64,000 nt of DNA from Telluria beijingensis (GCF_030770395.1 NZ_CP132480.1:602821-666820); one strand, 5' to 3'. Counted from the stretch's first letter, positions 21,818-32,113 are shown. Notes: a model not told the origin generated them from the sequence alone. A program made the numbers and translations.

Positions 21818-22527
21818 ACATCGATCTCAAAGACCTTGGCGCCCGGCTGGCGGCGCAGTTCCAGGATTTGCAGGGCCGCCAGCCCGGCCAGTGGCCGCTG
21901 GCGCCGCGCCTGCTGTGCGCGGTCGGCGTGACCGTGCTGGTGGTCGGCCTGGGCTACTACTTCTACTGGAGCGACCAGTTCGCGGCCCAGGAACGCGGCG
22001 CGCGCGAAGAAGTGAAACTGCGCGAGGAATACAAGACCAAGATGGCGCAGGCGATCAACCTGGAAGCGCTGAAGGCGCAGAAGGCGCAGGTCGACCAGTA
22101 CGTGGTGCGCCTGGAAAAGCAGTTGCCGAGCAAGTCCGAGATGTATTCGCTGCTGTCGGACATCAACCAGTCGGGCGTCGGCCGCGGCCTGCAGTTCGAG
22201 CTGTTCAAGCCGGGCCAGGAAGTGGTGCGCGACTACTATGCCGAGCTGCCGATCGACATCAAGGTGAATGGCCGCTACCACGACATGGGGGCGTTCGCCG
22301 CCGACATGGCCAACCTGCCGCGCATCGTCACGCTGAACAACCTGACCCTGCAGACCGCCAAGGACGGCAGCCTGGGGATGCAGGCAGTGGCCAAGACCTT
22401 CCGCTACCTCGACCAGGAAGAACTGGCGGCCCAGCGCGCGGCGCGCGCGGCCGAGAAGAAGGCCAAGGGCAAGAAGGGCAAGGCGTCCGCCAAGACGCCG
22501 AAGGCCAAGAGCGGAGGCAAGAAATGA
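21814..22527 (+). CDS. pilO: Type IV pilus assembly protein PilO
   Basis: Inner-membrane alignment-complex protein of 237 residues, the structural partner of PilN. It has a short cytoplasmic head, one membrane helix (about 30-50), a coiled coil (EEVKLREEYKTKMAQAINLE region) and a periplasmic globular domain (VNGRYHDMGAFAADMANLPRI). The Lys/Ala-rich tail (KKAKGKKGKASAKTPKAKSGGKK) is longer than usual. It overlaps pilP by 4 bp. Confidence 0.93.
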   Translation: MNIDLKDLGARLAAQFQDLQGRQPGQWPLAPRLLCAVGVTVLVVGLGYYFYWSDQFAAQERGAREEVKLREEYKTKMAQAINLEALKAQKAQVDQYVVRLEKQLPSKSEMYSLLSDINQSGVGRGLQFELFKPGQEVVRDYYAELPIDIKVNGRYHDMGAFAADMANLPRIVTLNNLTLQTAKDGSLGMQAVAKTFRYLDQEELAAQRAARAAEKKAKGKKGKASAKTPKAKSGGKK

Positions 22528-23060
22528 TGCGCGCACGAAGCATTGCGCTGCTGCTGGCAAGCGGCCTGCTGGCCGCCTGCGGCGACGGCGGCGTGGGCGA
22601 GACCCGGGCCTGGATGAAGCAGGTCGAAAAGCAGACGGTGCCGAAGGTGAAGGCGCTGCCGGAGCCGAAGACCTTCGAGCCCTATGGCTACGATGCGCGC
22701 GAAGCCCCGGACCCGTTCGACCAGGCCAAGCTGCTGGGCGAGATGGCGCGCGCGGCGCAGGCCGGCAACGCCAACCAGCCCGACCTGGAACGGCCGAAGG
22801 AAGTGCTGGAGAACTTCCCGCTCGACACGATGCGGATGGTGGGCACGATCGAGAAGGGCGGCGTCAAGTACGCGCTGCTGCAGGTCGAGCGCACGCTGTA
22901 CCGGGTCAGGCCCGGACAGCGCATAGGACAGAACTTCGGGCGCATCACGCGAGTGAGCGAAGGCGCCATTGAAATCAGGGAATCGGTGCAGGACGCCACG
23001 GGCGACTGGGTGGAACGCATGGCACACATCGAGCTGCAGCACCGAACCGCGGCAAAATAA
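22524..23060 (+). CDS. pilP: Type IV pilus lipoprotein PilP
   Basis: Lipoprotein of 178 residues linking the inner-membrane PilNO complex to the secretin PilQ. The signal sequence ends in the lipobox LAAC (Cys at 19). A disordered linker follows, and then the conserved beta-domain with LENFPLDTMRMVGTI and YALLQVERTLYRVRPGQRIG. The start at 22524 overlaps the pilO stop; a second ATG follows directly. Confidence 0.94.
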   Translation: MMRARSIALLLASGLLAACGDGGVGETRAWMKQVEKQTVPKVKALPEPKTFEPYGYDAREAPDPFDQAKLLGEMARAAQAGNANQPDLERPKEVLENFPLDTMRMVGTIEKGGVKYALLQVERTLYRVRPGQRIGQNFGRITRVSEGAIEIRESVQDATGDWVERMAHIELQHRTAAK

Positions 23061-23072
23061 GGAGAGCAGTAA

Positions 23073-25277
23073 ATGACCGACAACGTCAAGATTCGCTTCG
23101 CCCTGCCGGCATGGCTGGCGCGCGCCGCGGTCGCACTCATGTTCATGATGTGCGCCGGCGCCGCCCTGGCCCAGGGCAATGCGATCGAATCGATCACCGC
23201 CAACCAGCAGGGCAGCAACGTGGTCATCAACGTGACCATGCGCGAGACCCCGGCGCGGGCCCCGATCGGCTTCGCCATCACCAACCCGGCGCGCATCGCG
23301 CTGGACTTCGGCGCCACCGCCAACGCCACCGGCAAGACGGTGCACGAGATGAACCTGGGCGACGTGCGCAGCCTGAACGTGGTGCAGGCCGGCGAGCGCA
23401 CCCGCCTGGTGCTGAACCTGGGCCGCGCCCTGAACTACGCCACCGCGATCGACGGCAAGTCGGTGATCGTGACCGTGGAAGGCTCGGGCGGCGTGGCGCG
23501 CGCGCTGGACGCGGCCGGCCTGCCGGCGGCGAAAGCTGCTCCCGCAGTGGCTACCGCGGCCGCGCGCCCGCAGCTGCGCGATCTCGACTTCCGCCGCGGC
23601 GCCAATGGCGCCGGCCGGGTCGTGGTCGACCTGCCGGCCAACGGGGTGGCGGTGGACGTGCGCCAGACCGCCAGCGGCGTGATCGTCGACTTCCGCGGCG
23701 CGCGCCTGCCGGAAGCGCTGCGCCGGCGCCTGGACGTGACCGATTTCGGCACCCCCGTCACCCGCGTCTCGACCCAGGCCCAAGGGGACGACGTGCGCAT
23801 GACGGTCGACGCGCAAGGCAACTGGGAGCAATCGGTCTTCCAGAGCGATACCCAGCTGGTGGTCGAGGTGCGCAAGGTCGAGGAAGACCCGAACCGCAAC
23901 AGCACCGGCTCGCGCGACAACCCGCAGGGCTACCGCGGCGAGAAGCTCAGCTTCGACTTCCAGGACGTCGAGGTGCGCGCCGCGCTGCAGGCGGTGGCCG
24001 ACATCTCGGGCCTGAACATCATCGCCAGCGATTCGGTGACCGGCTCGCTGACCCTGCGCCTGAAGGACGTGCCATGGGACCAGGCGCTGGACGTGATCCT
24101 GACCGCCAAGGGCCTGGACATGCGCAAGAACGGCACCGTGATCTGGATCGCGCCCAAGGAAGAACTGCTGACCAAGGAAAAGCTCGAACTCGAGCAGCGC
24201 GCCCAGATCGCCGAACTCGAGCCGCTGCGCTCCGAGATCTTCCAGCTCAATTACCAGAAGGCGGAATCGTTCCGCAACGTGTTCGGCCTGGATGCCGGCG
24301 GCGCCACCTCGAGCGGCGACAGCGGCGGCCGCAACCGCGTGCTGTCGCGACGCGGCAGCGCGATCATCGACCCGCGCACCAACCAGCTGTTCGTGACCGA
24401 CATCGCATCCAAGATCGAGGACATCCGCAAGCTGATCCAGAAGACCGACATCGCCTCGAAGCAGGTGCTGATCGAGGCGCGCCTGGTGGAAGCCAACGAC
24501 GGCTTCTCGCGCAACCTGGGCGCCAAGCTGGGCTTCGCCGACCTGCGCACGCTGCGCGGCGGCGACTCCGGCTGGCAGGTCAAGGGCAACGAGCGCGTCG
24601 CCATCGGCGGCAACCTGACCGGCGTCGGCCAGGTCACCGGCCAGACCCCGGACGAAGGCGACGGCTATACCAATACCACCATGGTCAACCTGCCGGCCGC
24701 CGGCATCGGCGGCATCCCGGCCTCGTCGCTGGCGTTCTCGCTGTTCTCGTCGGCCGCCAACCGCTTCCTGAACCTGGAACTGTCGGCGCTGGAAGCCGAC
24801 GGCAAGGGCAAGATCATCTCGAGCCCGCGCGTGGTCACCGAAGACAAGCAGATCGCCGTGATCGAGCAGGGCGTCGAGCTGCCCTACGAGCAGGCGACCA
24901 GCAGCGGCGCCACCTCGATCTCGTTCAAGAAGGCCAACCTGCGCCTGGAAGTGACGCCGCAGATCACCCCGGACGGCAACGTGGTGCTGGAAGTGGACGT
25001 CAACAAGGATTCGAAGGGCGAGGAAACCCGCGCCGGCTTCGCGATCAACACCCAGCACGTGAAGACCAAGGTGATGGTCGAGAATGGCGGCACCGTGGTG
25101 CTGGGCGGGATCTACCAGCAGACCGAGCGCAACAACGTGACCAAGGTCCCGCTGCTGGGCGACGTCCCGCTGCTGGGCTACCTGTTCAAGACCACCGGCC
25201 GCGAGAGCGCCAAGACCGAGCTGCTGGTCTTCATCACCCCGAAGATCGTGAACGAAAACGTGGCCGGCGCGCGCTGA
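23073..25277 (+). CDS. pilQ: Type IV pilus secretin PilQ
   Basis: Outer-membrane secretin of 734 residues through which the pilus is extruded. A signal peptide (about 1-33) precedes two AMIN peptidoglycan-binding domains (about 40-260). An STN/N0 domain (KLSFDFQDVEVRAALQAVADISG) and an N1 domain come next. The C-terminal secretin domain ends with the signature VPLLGDVPLLGYLFKTTGRESAKTELLVFITPKI (cited here in its key parts VPLLGD, GYLF and ELLVFI). It lies 12 bp after pilP with a GGAGA ribosome-binding site. Confidence 0.95.
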   Translation: MTDNVKIRFALPAWLARAAVALMFMMCAGAALAQGNAIESITANQQGSNVVINVTMRETPARAPIGFAITNPARIALDFGATANATGKTVHEMNLGDVRSLNVVQAGERTRLVLNLGRALNYATAIDGKSVIVTVEGSGGVARALDAAGLPAAKAAPAVATAAARPQLRDLDFRRGANGAGRVVVDLPANGVAVDVRQTASGVIVDFRGARLPEALRRRLDVTDFGTPVTRVSTQAQGDDVRMTVDAQGNWEQSVFQSDTQLVVEVRKVEEDPNRNSTGSRDNPQGYRGEKLSFDFQDVEVRAALQAVADISGLNIIASDSVTGSLTLRLKDVPWDQALDVILTAKGLDMRKNGTVIWIAPKEELLTKEKLELEQRAQIAELEPLRSEIFQLNYQKAESFRNVFGLDAGGATSSGDSGGRNRVLSRRGSAIIDPRTNQLFVTDIASKIEDIRKLIQKTDIASKQVLIEARLVEANDGFSRNLGAKLGFADLRTLRGGDSGWQVKGNERVAIGGNLTGVGQVTGQTPDEGDGYTNTTMVNLPAAGIGGIPASSLAFSLFSSAANRFLNLELSALEADGKGKIISSPRVVTEDKQIAVIEQGVELPYEQATSSGATSISFKKANLRLEVTPQITPDGNVVLEVDVNKDSKGEETRAGFAINTQHVKTKVMVENGGTVVLGGIYQQTERNNVTKVPLLGDVPLLGYLFKTTGRESAKTELLVFITPKIVNENVAGAR

Positions 25278-25305
25278 GCAAAATTTAACAACAAGCGATA
25301 ACAAT

Positions 25306-27225
25306 ATGAAAAACCAGCACATCAAATACGGCAGCCTGGCGCTGCTCCTGGCCGCGACCCTTTCCGCTTGCGGCGGCGGCGGCGGCAGCCCCGGTACCCC
25401 GGCCGGCAGCGGCGGCACCGGAAATGGCGGCAACGGCGGCACCGTGACTCCGCCGCCGGTCGCGGCCACCCCGACCGTCGGCGTCAGCCTGGTCAATGCC
25501 GCGGGCACGGCCAGCAGCTCGCTGAGCGGCGCCTCGCCACTGACTGTGCGCGCGCTGGTGCTCGACGCCAACAAGCAGCCGGTGCCGAACGCGCTGGTCA
25601 CCTTTACCACCAACGCCGACCTGGCCCTGTTCACGCCGGGCGCCGGCACCGCCCTGACCGATGCCAGCGGCACCGCCAGCATCACCATGCGCGTGGCCAG
25701 CCTGGCGGCCGGCGGCGCGGGCCGCGTCTCGGCCAACGTCACCGTGGCCGGCACCGCCGTCACCAGCGAAGCCAATTATTCGGTCAACGCCACCGCGCTG
25801 ACCTTCAGCGCGCTGCGCCTGGCGCCGGCCAGCATCAATGCCTACGATTCGAGCGTGGTCTCGGTCGACCTGCTCGCCAACGGCGCCAAGTACGCCGGCC
25901 AGCAGGTCAACGTCAATTTCAGCTCGGCCTGCGTCACCGCCGGCAAGGCTACCATGGCCGCGACCGTCGCCACCAATAACGGCACCGCCCAGACCGTGTA
26001 TCGCGACCAGGGCTGCGGCAGCAACGACATCATCACCGTCACCGCCGACGGCGTGACGACGCCGGCATCGGCAGCGCTGGCAATCGCCGCTCCCGCGCCG
26101 GCTTCGGTGCAGTTCGTCGAGGCAGTGCCGAGCGACAAATCGATCGTGATCCGCGGCGAGGGCGGCATCAACCGCACCGAGACCGCGACCTTGCGCTTCC
26201 GCGTGTTCGATACCGCCAACCGTCCGCTGTCGAACCGGGCAGTCGATTTCAGGGTAGTGCCGGAAGGCGTCGTCGAGCTGAACAAGGTCAAGGACAATAC
26301 CGACCAGAACGGCGAAGTGATCACCACCGTCAATTCGCTCGACAAGCCGACCACCTTCCGCATCCAGGCCGTGCTGCCGGGCACCGCGGCTGGGACGCGT
26401 CCTGATATTTCCACTACTTCGGACTCGATCGTCGTGACCACGGGCTTGCCGGTTCAGCGCGCCTTCTCGATTTCGGTCACCGGCGCCAATGTGGACGGCT
26501 GGTCGCATGACAGCGGCACCACGACCCCGGCCGCGACGGTCAGCGTCTTGCTGGCCGACCAGTTCGGCAACCCGGTCGCGGATGGCACGCCGATCGTGTT
26601 CCAGACCAATATCGGCGCCATCGGCACCTCGGATTCAGGCGGCTGCGTCACCGTCAACGGCGGCTGTTCGGTACCGTACCGCACCCAGGAGCCGCGCGTC
26701 GCGCTGCCGAACACCCCGGCGACGCCATGCAATAGCGGCCCCAACGGGACCCCGGACAGCACCCGCCGGGGCGTGGCGACGATCTGCGCCAGCACCACGG
26801 ACGGCAGCAATACCCAGGCCGTCAAGACCACCATCACGTTCAGCGATGAAACCCTGGCCTACGCCTACGTGAACGGTTCGACCACGGCGTCGAACGGCGA
26901 CCTGGGCAGCACCAGGGCCGGCGACCCGAAAGTCTTCGTGGTCCAATTGACCGACCTGAACGGCAACCCGCTGCCGGTCGATTCGGCCGTAGCGGTCACC
27001 GGCCTGGTCAACGCCTCGCTGGTCGAGATCAGCCCAGCCAAGGTGCCGAGCATCTTCGCCGGCGCTGGCGCCGGTCCGCAGGGCTCGTCGCACCGGATCA
27101 CCCTGAGCACCACCGCCGCCACGCCGTGCACCGCGGCCGCCAATGCGAGCTTCAACGTGACGGTCACCACGCCGCGCGGCGACGCCAGTTCGCTGCCGTT
27201 CAGGATGAGCGTCACCTGCCCATAA
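25306..27225 (+). CDS. Large Ig-like (Big_1/invasin-type) lipoprotein
   Basis: Predicted surface or periplasmic lipoprotein of 639 residues. The signal sequence ends with the lipobox LSAC (Cys at 22), followed by a Gly/Pro/Thr-rich linker (about 23-55). After that come at least four repeated Ig-like modules recognisable by repeating cores such as TVRALVLDANKQPVPNALVTF, LRFRVFDTANRPLSNRAVDF, VSVLLADQFGNPVADGTPIVF and VQLTDLNGNPLPVDS. Paired cysteines appear in the later modules. Such folds occur in invasins and bacterial surface adhesins. It sits between pilQ and aroK, which are normally neighbours, so a pilus-related or adhesive role is possible but unproven. Confidence 0.85.
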   Translation: MKNQHIKYGSLALLLAATLSACGGGGGSPGTPAGSGGTGNGGNGGTVTPPPVAATPTVGVSLVNAAGTASSSLSGASPLTVRALVLDANKQPVPNALVTFTTNADLALFTPGAGTALTDASGTASITMRVASLAAGGAGRVSANVTVAGTAVTSEANYSVNATALTFSALRLAPASINAYDSSVVSVDLLANGAKYAGQQVNVNFSSACVTAGKATMAATVATNNGTAQTVYRDQGCGSNDIITVTADGVTTPASAALAIAAPAPASVQFVEAVPSDKSIVIRGEGGINRTETATLRFRVFDTANRPLSNRAVDFRVVPEGVVELNKVKDNTDQNGEVITTVNSLDKPTTFRIQAVLPGTAAGTRPDISTTSDSIVVTTGLPVQRAFSISVTGANVDGWSHDSGTTTPAATVSVLLADQFGNPVADGTPIVFQTNIGAIGTSDSGGCVTVNGGCSVPYRTQEPRVALPNTPATPCNSGPNGTPDSTRRGVATICASTTDGSNTQAVKTTITFSDETLAYAYVNGSTTASNGDLGSTRAGDPKVFVVQLTDLNGNPLPVDSAVAVTGLVNASLVEISPAKVPSIFAGAGAGPQGSSHRITLSTTAATPCTAAANASFNVTVTTPRGDASSLPFRMSVTCP

Positions 27226-27241
27226 AATTCGCGGATCGACA

Positions 27242-27268
27242 GGCGGCCAGTCTATACTGGCCGTCTTT
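27242..27268 (+). terminator. Intrinsic terminator after the Ig-like lipoprotein gene
   Basis: Stem GGCGGCCAG/CTGGCCGTC (one G-T pair) with loop TCTATA, followed by TTTTC. It lies 17 bp after the stop codon and just before aroK, so aroK needs its own promoter or read-through. Confidence 0.65.
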
Positions 27269-27288
27269 TCATTTGAGCGGGTCTGGTA

Positions 27289-28941
27289 GTGCCACATCCC
27301 AAGAACGACAATATCTTCCTCGTCGGCCTGATGGGGGCGGGGAAGACCACGATCGGTCGGTTGCTTGCGCGCAAGTTGAATCGCCGCTTCGTCGATTCCG
27401 ATCATGAGATCGAGGCCCGCACCGGCGCCACCATCCCGTGGATCTTCGAGATCGAGGGCGAGGCCTGCTTCCGGCGCCGCGAAGCGGACGTGATCCGCGA
27501 CCTCACCGGCCAGCAGGGCCTGGTACTGGCCACCGGCGGCGGCGCCGTATTGAACCCGCAGAGCCGCGCCTACCTGGCCGAGCGCGGCACCGTGATCTAC
27601 CTGCGCGCCTCGATCGGCAGCATCCTGCAGCGCACGGCCCACGACAAGAACCGCCCGCTGTTGCAGACCGCCGACCCGCGCGCCAAGCTCGAGGCGCTGT
27701 GGGCCCAGCGCGATCCGCTGTACCGCGAGATTGCGGACCTCGTCATCGACACCGGCCGTCCTAACGTACAATCGATGGTACAGACCATATTGGACCAGCT
27801 GGTGGCGCAAGAGAATGCGCGAGCGCGCCGGCTTGCAAGGACATCGATGAACGAACAGGCACATATCACCCTCAACGTCGAACTCGGCGACCGCAGCTAC
27901 CCGATCGCGATCGGCCCCGGACTGCTGGACGATGCCGCGCTGCTCGCGCGCCACATCGGCGGCAACAAGGTCGCCATCGTCACCAACACGACCGTGGCCC
28001 CGCTGTATCTCGCCAAGGTGGCCGGCCACCTGCGCGCGGCGGGCCGCGACGTGGTCGAGATCGTCCTGCCGGACGGCGAAGAGCACAAGAACTGGCAGTC
28101 GCTCAACCTGGTGTACGACGCGCTGCTGCAAAACAAATGCGACCGCAAGACCACGCTGGTGGCGCTGGGCGGCGGCGTGATCGGCGACCTGACCGGCTTT
28201 GCCGCCTCGAGCTATATGCGCGGCGTGCCCTTCGTGCAGATCCCGACCACCCTGCTGGCCCAGGTCGATTCCTCGGTGGGCGGCAAGACCGGCATCAACC
28301 ACCCGCTGGGCAAGAACATGATCGGCGCCTTCTACCAGCCGCGCGCCGTGATCGCCGATACCGCCACGCTCGACACCCTGCCGCCGCGCGAGCTGTCGGC
28401 CGGCCTGGCCGAGGTGATCAAGCATGGCGCCATCCTCGACGCCGCTTTCTTCGACTGGATCGAGGCCAATATCGAGGCCTTGATGGCGCGCGAGCCGCAA
28501 GCCATCGCGCACGCGATCGCGCGCTCCTGCGAGATCAAGTCCGACGTGGTGCGCAAGGACGAACGCGAAGGCGGCCTGCGCGCGGTGCTCAACTTCGGCC
28601 ACACCTTCGGCCACGCGATCGAGAACGGCCTGGGCTATGGCGAATGGCTGCACGGCGAGGCGGTGGGCTGCGGCATGGTGATGGCGGCCGATATGTCGGC
28701 ACGTTTGGGCCTGATCGAGCCGGCCAGCGTGGAGCGCGTGCGCGCCCTGGTGCGCGCCGCCGGCCTGCCGGCAGTGGCGCCGGATCTGGGCGAGGCGCGC
28801 TGGATCGAGCTGATGGAAGTCGACAAGAAGAACGAAGGCGGCGAAATCCGCTTCATCCTGTTGAAACCGCTCGGAAGCCCATCGATCTCGACCGCGCCGC
28901 TGGACATCCTGCGCTCGACCCTGGCGGCCTGCAGCGGCTGA
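27289..28941 (+). CDS. aroKB: Shikimate kinase / 3-dehydroquinate synthase, in-frame fused reading frame
   Basis: One uninterrupted frame of 550 codons carries two shikimate-pathway enzymes that are usually separate. Residues 1 to about 180 are shikimate kinase (P-loop GLMGAGKT at 13-20, [17 protein letters not shown]-like region RPLL). From about residue 187 it is 3-dehydroquinate synthase (NAD-binding [39 protein letters not shown] zinc ligands). No stop codon lies between them. An internal ATG at 27847 has its own AAGGA site, so a free 364-residue AroB may also be made. The first codon is probably GTG at 27289 (protein [13 protein letters not shown]). Confidence 0.92.
   Translation: MPHPKNDNIFLVGLMGAGKTTIGRLLARKLNRRFVDSDHEIEARTGATIPWIFEIEGEACFRRREADVIRDLTGQQGLVLATGGGAVLNPQSRAYLAERGTVIYLRASIGSILQRTAHDKNRPLLQTADPRAKLEALWAQRDPLYREIADLVIDTGRPNVQSMVQTILDQLVAQENARARRLARTSMNEQAHITLNVELGDRSYPIAIGPGLLDDAALLARHIGGNKVAIVTNTTVAPLYLAKVAGHLRAAGRDVVEIVLPDGEEHKNWQSLNLVYDALLQNKCDRKTTLVALGGGVIGDLTGFAASSYMRGVPFVQIPTTLLAQVDSSVGGKTGINHPLGKNMIGAFYQPRAVIADTATLDTLPPRELSAGLAEVIKHGAILDAAFFDWIEANIEALMAREPQAIAHAIARSCEIKSDVVRKDEREGGLRAVLNFGHTFGHAIENGLGYGEWLHGEAVGCGMVMAADMSARLGLIEPASVERVRALVRAAGLPAVAPDLGEARWIELMEVDKKNEGGEIRFILLKPLGSPSISTAPLDILRSTLAACSG
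27837..27849 (+). promoter_or_regulatory. Internal ribosome-binding site and start codon for AroB
   Basis: AAGGA (27837-27841) lies 5 nt before ATG 27847, exactly where free AroB proteins normally begin ([20 protein letters not shown]). This suggests independent translation of AroB in addition to, or instead of, a fused polypeptide. Confidence 0.6.
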
Positions 28942-28945
28942 GGGG

Positions 28946-30088
<1,143 letters not shown>

Positions 30089-30096
30089 CGGTATTG

Positions 30097-30945
30097 TCAG
30101 CCAAGAGCCTGTTGAAGAAGGCGCAGCCGACGTTGAACGTGTTGTTCGGCGTCGTCGAAGTGGCGCATCGCCTTGACCATCGCGTTCGATAGTCGATCGA
30201 CATCTTGCCCGATGATGTTCTTGAGTGCATCGAGAGTGTCCACGCTTGCGATGCGCTGGATGTCCTTGCCCAGCAAATAGACGCCTGCCAGGTCTGGATC
30301 GTCATTGCCGGCTGCGATGACGCCATCCTCGTCATAGACCCGATCAAAGTTGCCAGCGTCGGCATAGCTGTTCATCAGGTGAATAAGGTCATGAGCATCC
30401 TTCGGGTTGTCGCACCCCCGATCCGACCATGCAACCAGCTTGAGTATGGCAAGGCCCGCCAGCGAAACCACTTTTCCGTCGAGCCCCGGTTCAAAGGACA
30501 CCAGTTCGGCGGACGCGAGAGCGTCGTCGTAGCCGACCACGTTCATGACAACCTTCATGTCTGGAGGCCAGGCAATGTGATTCTTCTCTTCAGATATTTT
30601 GCCGAACGGCACGAGGTCGACATGGTAGGTCAGGTCGCCTTGTCGTCCCTTGTAGTAGAGGTGCTGGAGCGCCCGTTCGCTTGCCTCAAAGGTACCGCGC
30701 GCGACGAGCCTGCTTCTCATGACATTGAACTGATGCCAGTCCTTGATGGCGATGGCGAAATCCACGTCATAGGTTGCGCGCCTGGTGTCGAGACCGAATA
30801 CATGGGTCAGAAGGACATCTCTCGCTGTCGCACCGACCAGCATGTAATCGATCCCCTCGGCCTGCGCTTCTTCCGCGACTGCGCGAAGAATTTCGATGGT
30901 GACCGGATCCAGCGGGCGATCAGGCCTGATGGTACGCGGGATCAA
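30097..30945 (-). CDS. AbiEii-like nucleotidyltransferase (candidate toxin of a type IV TA system)
   Basis: Nucleotidyltransferase-fold protein of 282 residues. The signature appears as GAT (38-40), with the expected Ser replaced by Thr, and then D60-x-D62 in TYDVDFAI; these would hold the metal ions. In the AbiE family the NTase partner is the toxin, which modifies an RNA or protein and arrests phage-infected cells. It is the second gene of a pair, overlapping the AbiEi-like gene by 26 bp. Base composition is more AT-rich than the flanking dgt and mutY genes, suggesting acquisition. A housekeeping NTase role cannot be ruled out. Confidence 0.8.
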   Translation of the reverse strand: MIPRTIRPDRPLDPVTIEILRAVAEEAQAEGIDYMLVGATARDVLLTHVFGLDTRRATYDVDFAIAIKDWHQFNVMRSRLVARGTFEASERALQHLYYKGRQGDLTYHVDLVPFGKISEEKNHIAWPPDMKVVMNVVGYDDALASAELVSFEPGLDGKVVSLAGLAILKLVAWSDRGCDNPKDAHDLIHLMNSYADAGNFDRVYDEDGVIAAGNDDPDLAGVYLLGKDIQRIASVDTLDALKNIIGQDVDRLSNAMVKAMRHFDDAEQHVQRRLRLLQQALG

Positions 30946-31993
30946 TGTACGTCTCCTTGATCATGTGCGCGGTCTCTTCGGTGCGCGGGTCCAGTAGTGC
31001 CAGCAGTTCCGAATAGACTAGCAGTGGCGGCGCAGTATGAGATGGCGTTTCTGGCGTCCAATGCCAGAATTTTTCCAGGATCTCGATGTGGCCTTTCGGG
31101 TCAGGCCTGATGCGATGCTGTTTGACGAGTGTCTTGACCACGCTGTCCATTTCGTCCGGCTCGACGTAGAGGGTTTGCGTGACCGGCTTGAGGTAGCCCG
31201 TCATTTTCATTGCCGCGACTTCCGAACCCCATGCAACATCGAGATCCGACAGGTCGACGGCGTCCCACCACCCTGGCGCGGGGGCGCTGAAGCGCCGGCC
31301 TTTGAGCTTGGCACGCAAGGCGGTCGGGTAATTGATGACCCATTCATGCATCAGGCGTTCGGGCTCCAGCAGTTTCCTGCGCGCGGCATTTCCTTTGTTG
31401 ATGAGGTAACCACGGCGTTCGAGATCGTCCAGCACATTGTGGGCGGTTCCTAGCGAAACGCCGGCGTGAGCAGCGAGGTCCTTGTAGGTTGCATTCACGT
31501 GACCAGGCTGGGCCAGCAGGGCGAATACCACGCGCAAGGCCGCGGCATTCGTCAGTCCTTTCGGCGCCTTCGAGGATCGTGGTGCGCGCGTGTCTTTCTC
31601 GCCGGTGACGAGGATGAAAAAGTCCGGCGTTTGTAGATAGGCATTCCCATTCGTGTCGATGAATTGCAGGCCGATGTCCCGGCAATGCTCGGCAAGCTCC
31701 CTGGAAATATGTGGCGCGATCAGCAGGCCGGGAACGTCGGTCGATCGTATGCCTCGGCGAATCTTGTCGAGTTGCGCCTTGCGATCGATCGGATGTGCGC
31801 ATTCGACCCGATAGCGGGTCGAACGGTTCTCATGGATCAAGTCGACCAGGACATCGGTCCGGGACGCCGGCCGGGTACCAGACCCGGCCAGTTTGCCTTC
31901 GATGGCGGTTTTTTCCCGCAGCGCTTCAAGCGCTTCGCGGATCAGCAGTTCGTCGATCGTCGAGGAATCGTCGGGGAAAACGCGGTCATCCAT
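30920..31993 (-). CDS. AbiEi-like winged-helix antitoxin/transcriptional regulator
   Basis: Protein of 357 residues. An N-terminal segment (about 35-140) resembles a restriction-endonuclease-like fold (strand-rich, ending IGLQFIDTNGNAYL). A winged-helix region follows (about 155-210: LRVVFALLAQPGHVNATYKD, then VSLGTAHNVLDDLERRGYL), and then a C-terminal AbiEi-type domain. AbiEi proteins repress their operon and counter the NTase toxin. An excellent GAGGGA site precedes the ATG at 31993. Two palindromes upstream (32008-32022 and 32070-32086) are the natural operators. It is the first gene of the pair. Confidence 0.8.
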   Translation of the reverse strand: MDDRVFPDDSSTIDELLIREALEALREKTAIEGKLAGSGTRPASRTDVLVDLIHENRSTRYRVECAHPIDRKAQLDKIRRGIRSTDVPGLLIAPHISRELAEHCRDIGLQFIDTNGNAYLQTPDFFILVTGEKDTRAPRSSKAPKGLTNAAALRVVFALLAQPGHVNATYKDLAAHAGVSLGTAHNVLDDLERRGYLINKGNAARRKLLEPERLMHEWVINYPTALRAKLKGRRFSAPAPGWWDAVDLSDLDVAWGSEVAAMKMTGYLKPVTQTLYVEPDEMDSVVKTLVKQHRIRPDPKGHIEILEKFWHWTPETPSHTAPPLLVYSELLALLDPRTEETAHMIKETYIDPAYHQA

Positions 31994-32007
31994 ATAGTCC
32001 CTCGGTG

Positions 32008-32022
32008 TTCACGGTCCGTGGA
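32008..32022. promoter_or_regulatory. Operator candidate 1 of the AbiE-like operon (imperfect palindrome)
   Basis: TTCACGGTCCGTGGA lies 15-29 bp upstream of the abiEi-like start codon, close to its ribosome-binding site. It shares the half-site TTCACGG with the perfect palindrome 62 bp further upstream. Confidence 0.5.
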
Positions 32023-32069
32023 TGGTTCCATTCTATGAAGACGCGCGCAAATTTTCAATTTAAATCCGC

Positions 32070-32086
32070 TTTCACGGAACGTGAAA
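32070..32086. promoter_or_regulatory. Operator candidate 2 of the AbiE-like operon (perfect palindrome)
   Basis: TTTCACG-GAA-CGTGAAA, perfect 7-bp arms around a 3-bp centre, embedded in AT-rich DNA in the 120-bp gap between the abiEi-like gene and the end of mutY. The centres of the two palindromes are 63 bp apart, about six helical turns, as expected for cooperative binding by a dimeric repressor. Confidence 0.55.
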
Positions 32087-32113
32087 ATAGAAAAATATTG
32101 AAAATTATTGTCA

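Noticed and set aside
22404..25775. Very long open frame on the minus strand opposite pilO, pilP and pilQ
   Set aside because: It is antisense to intact, well-recognised pil genes and has the Arg/His/Ala/Gly-rich composition expected from GC-rich third positions; no ribosome-binding site or motif supports it.
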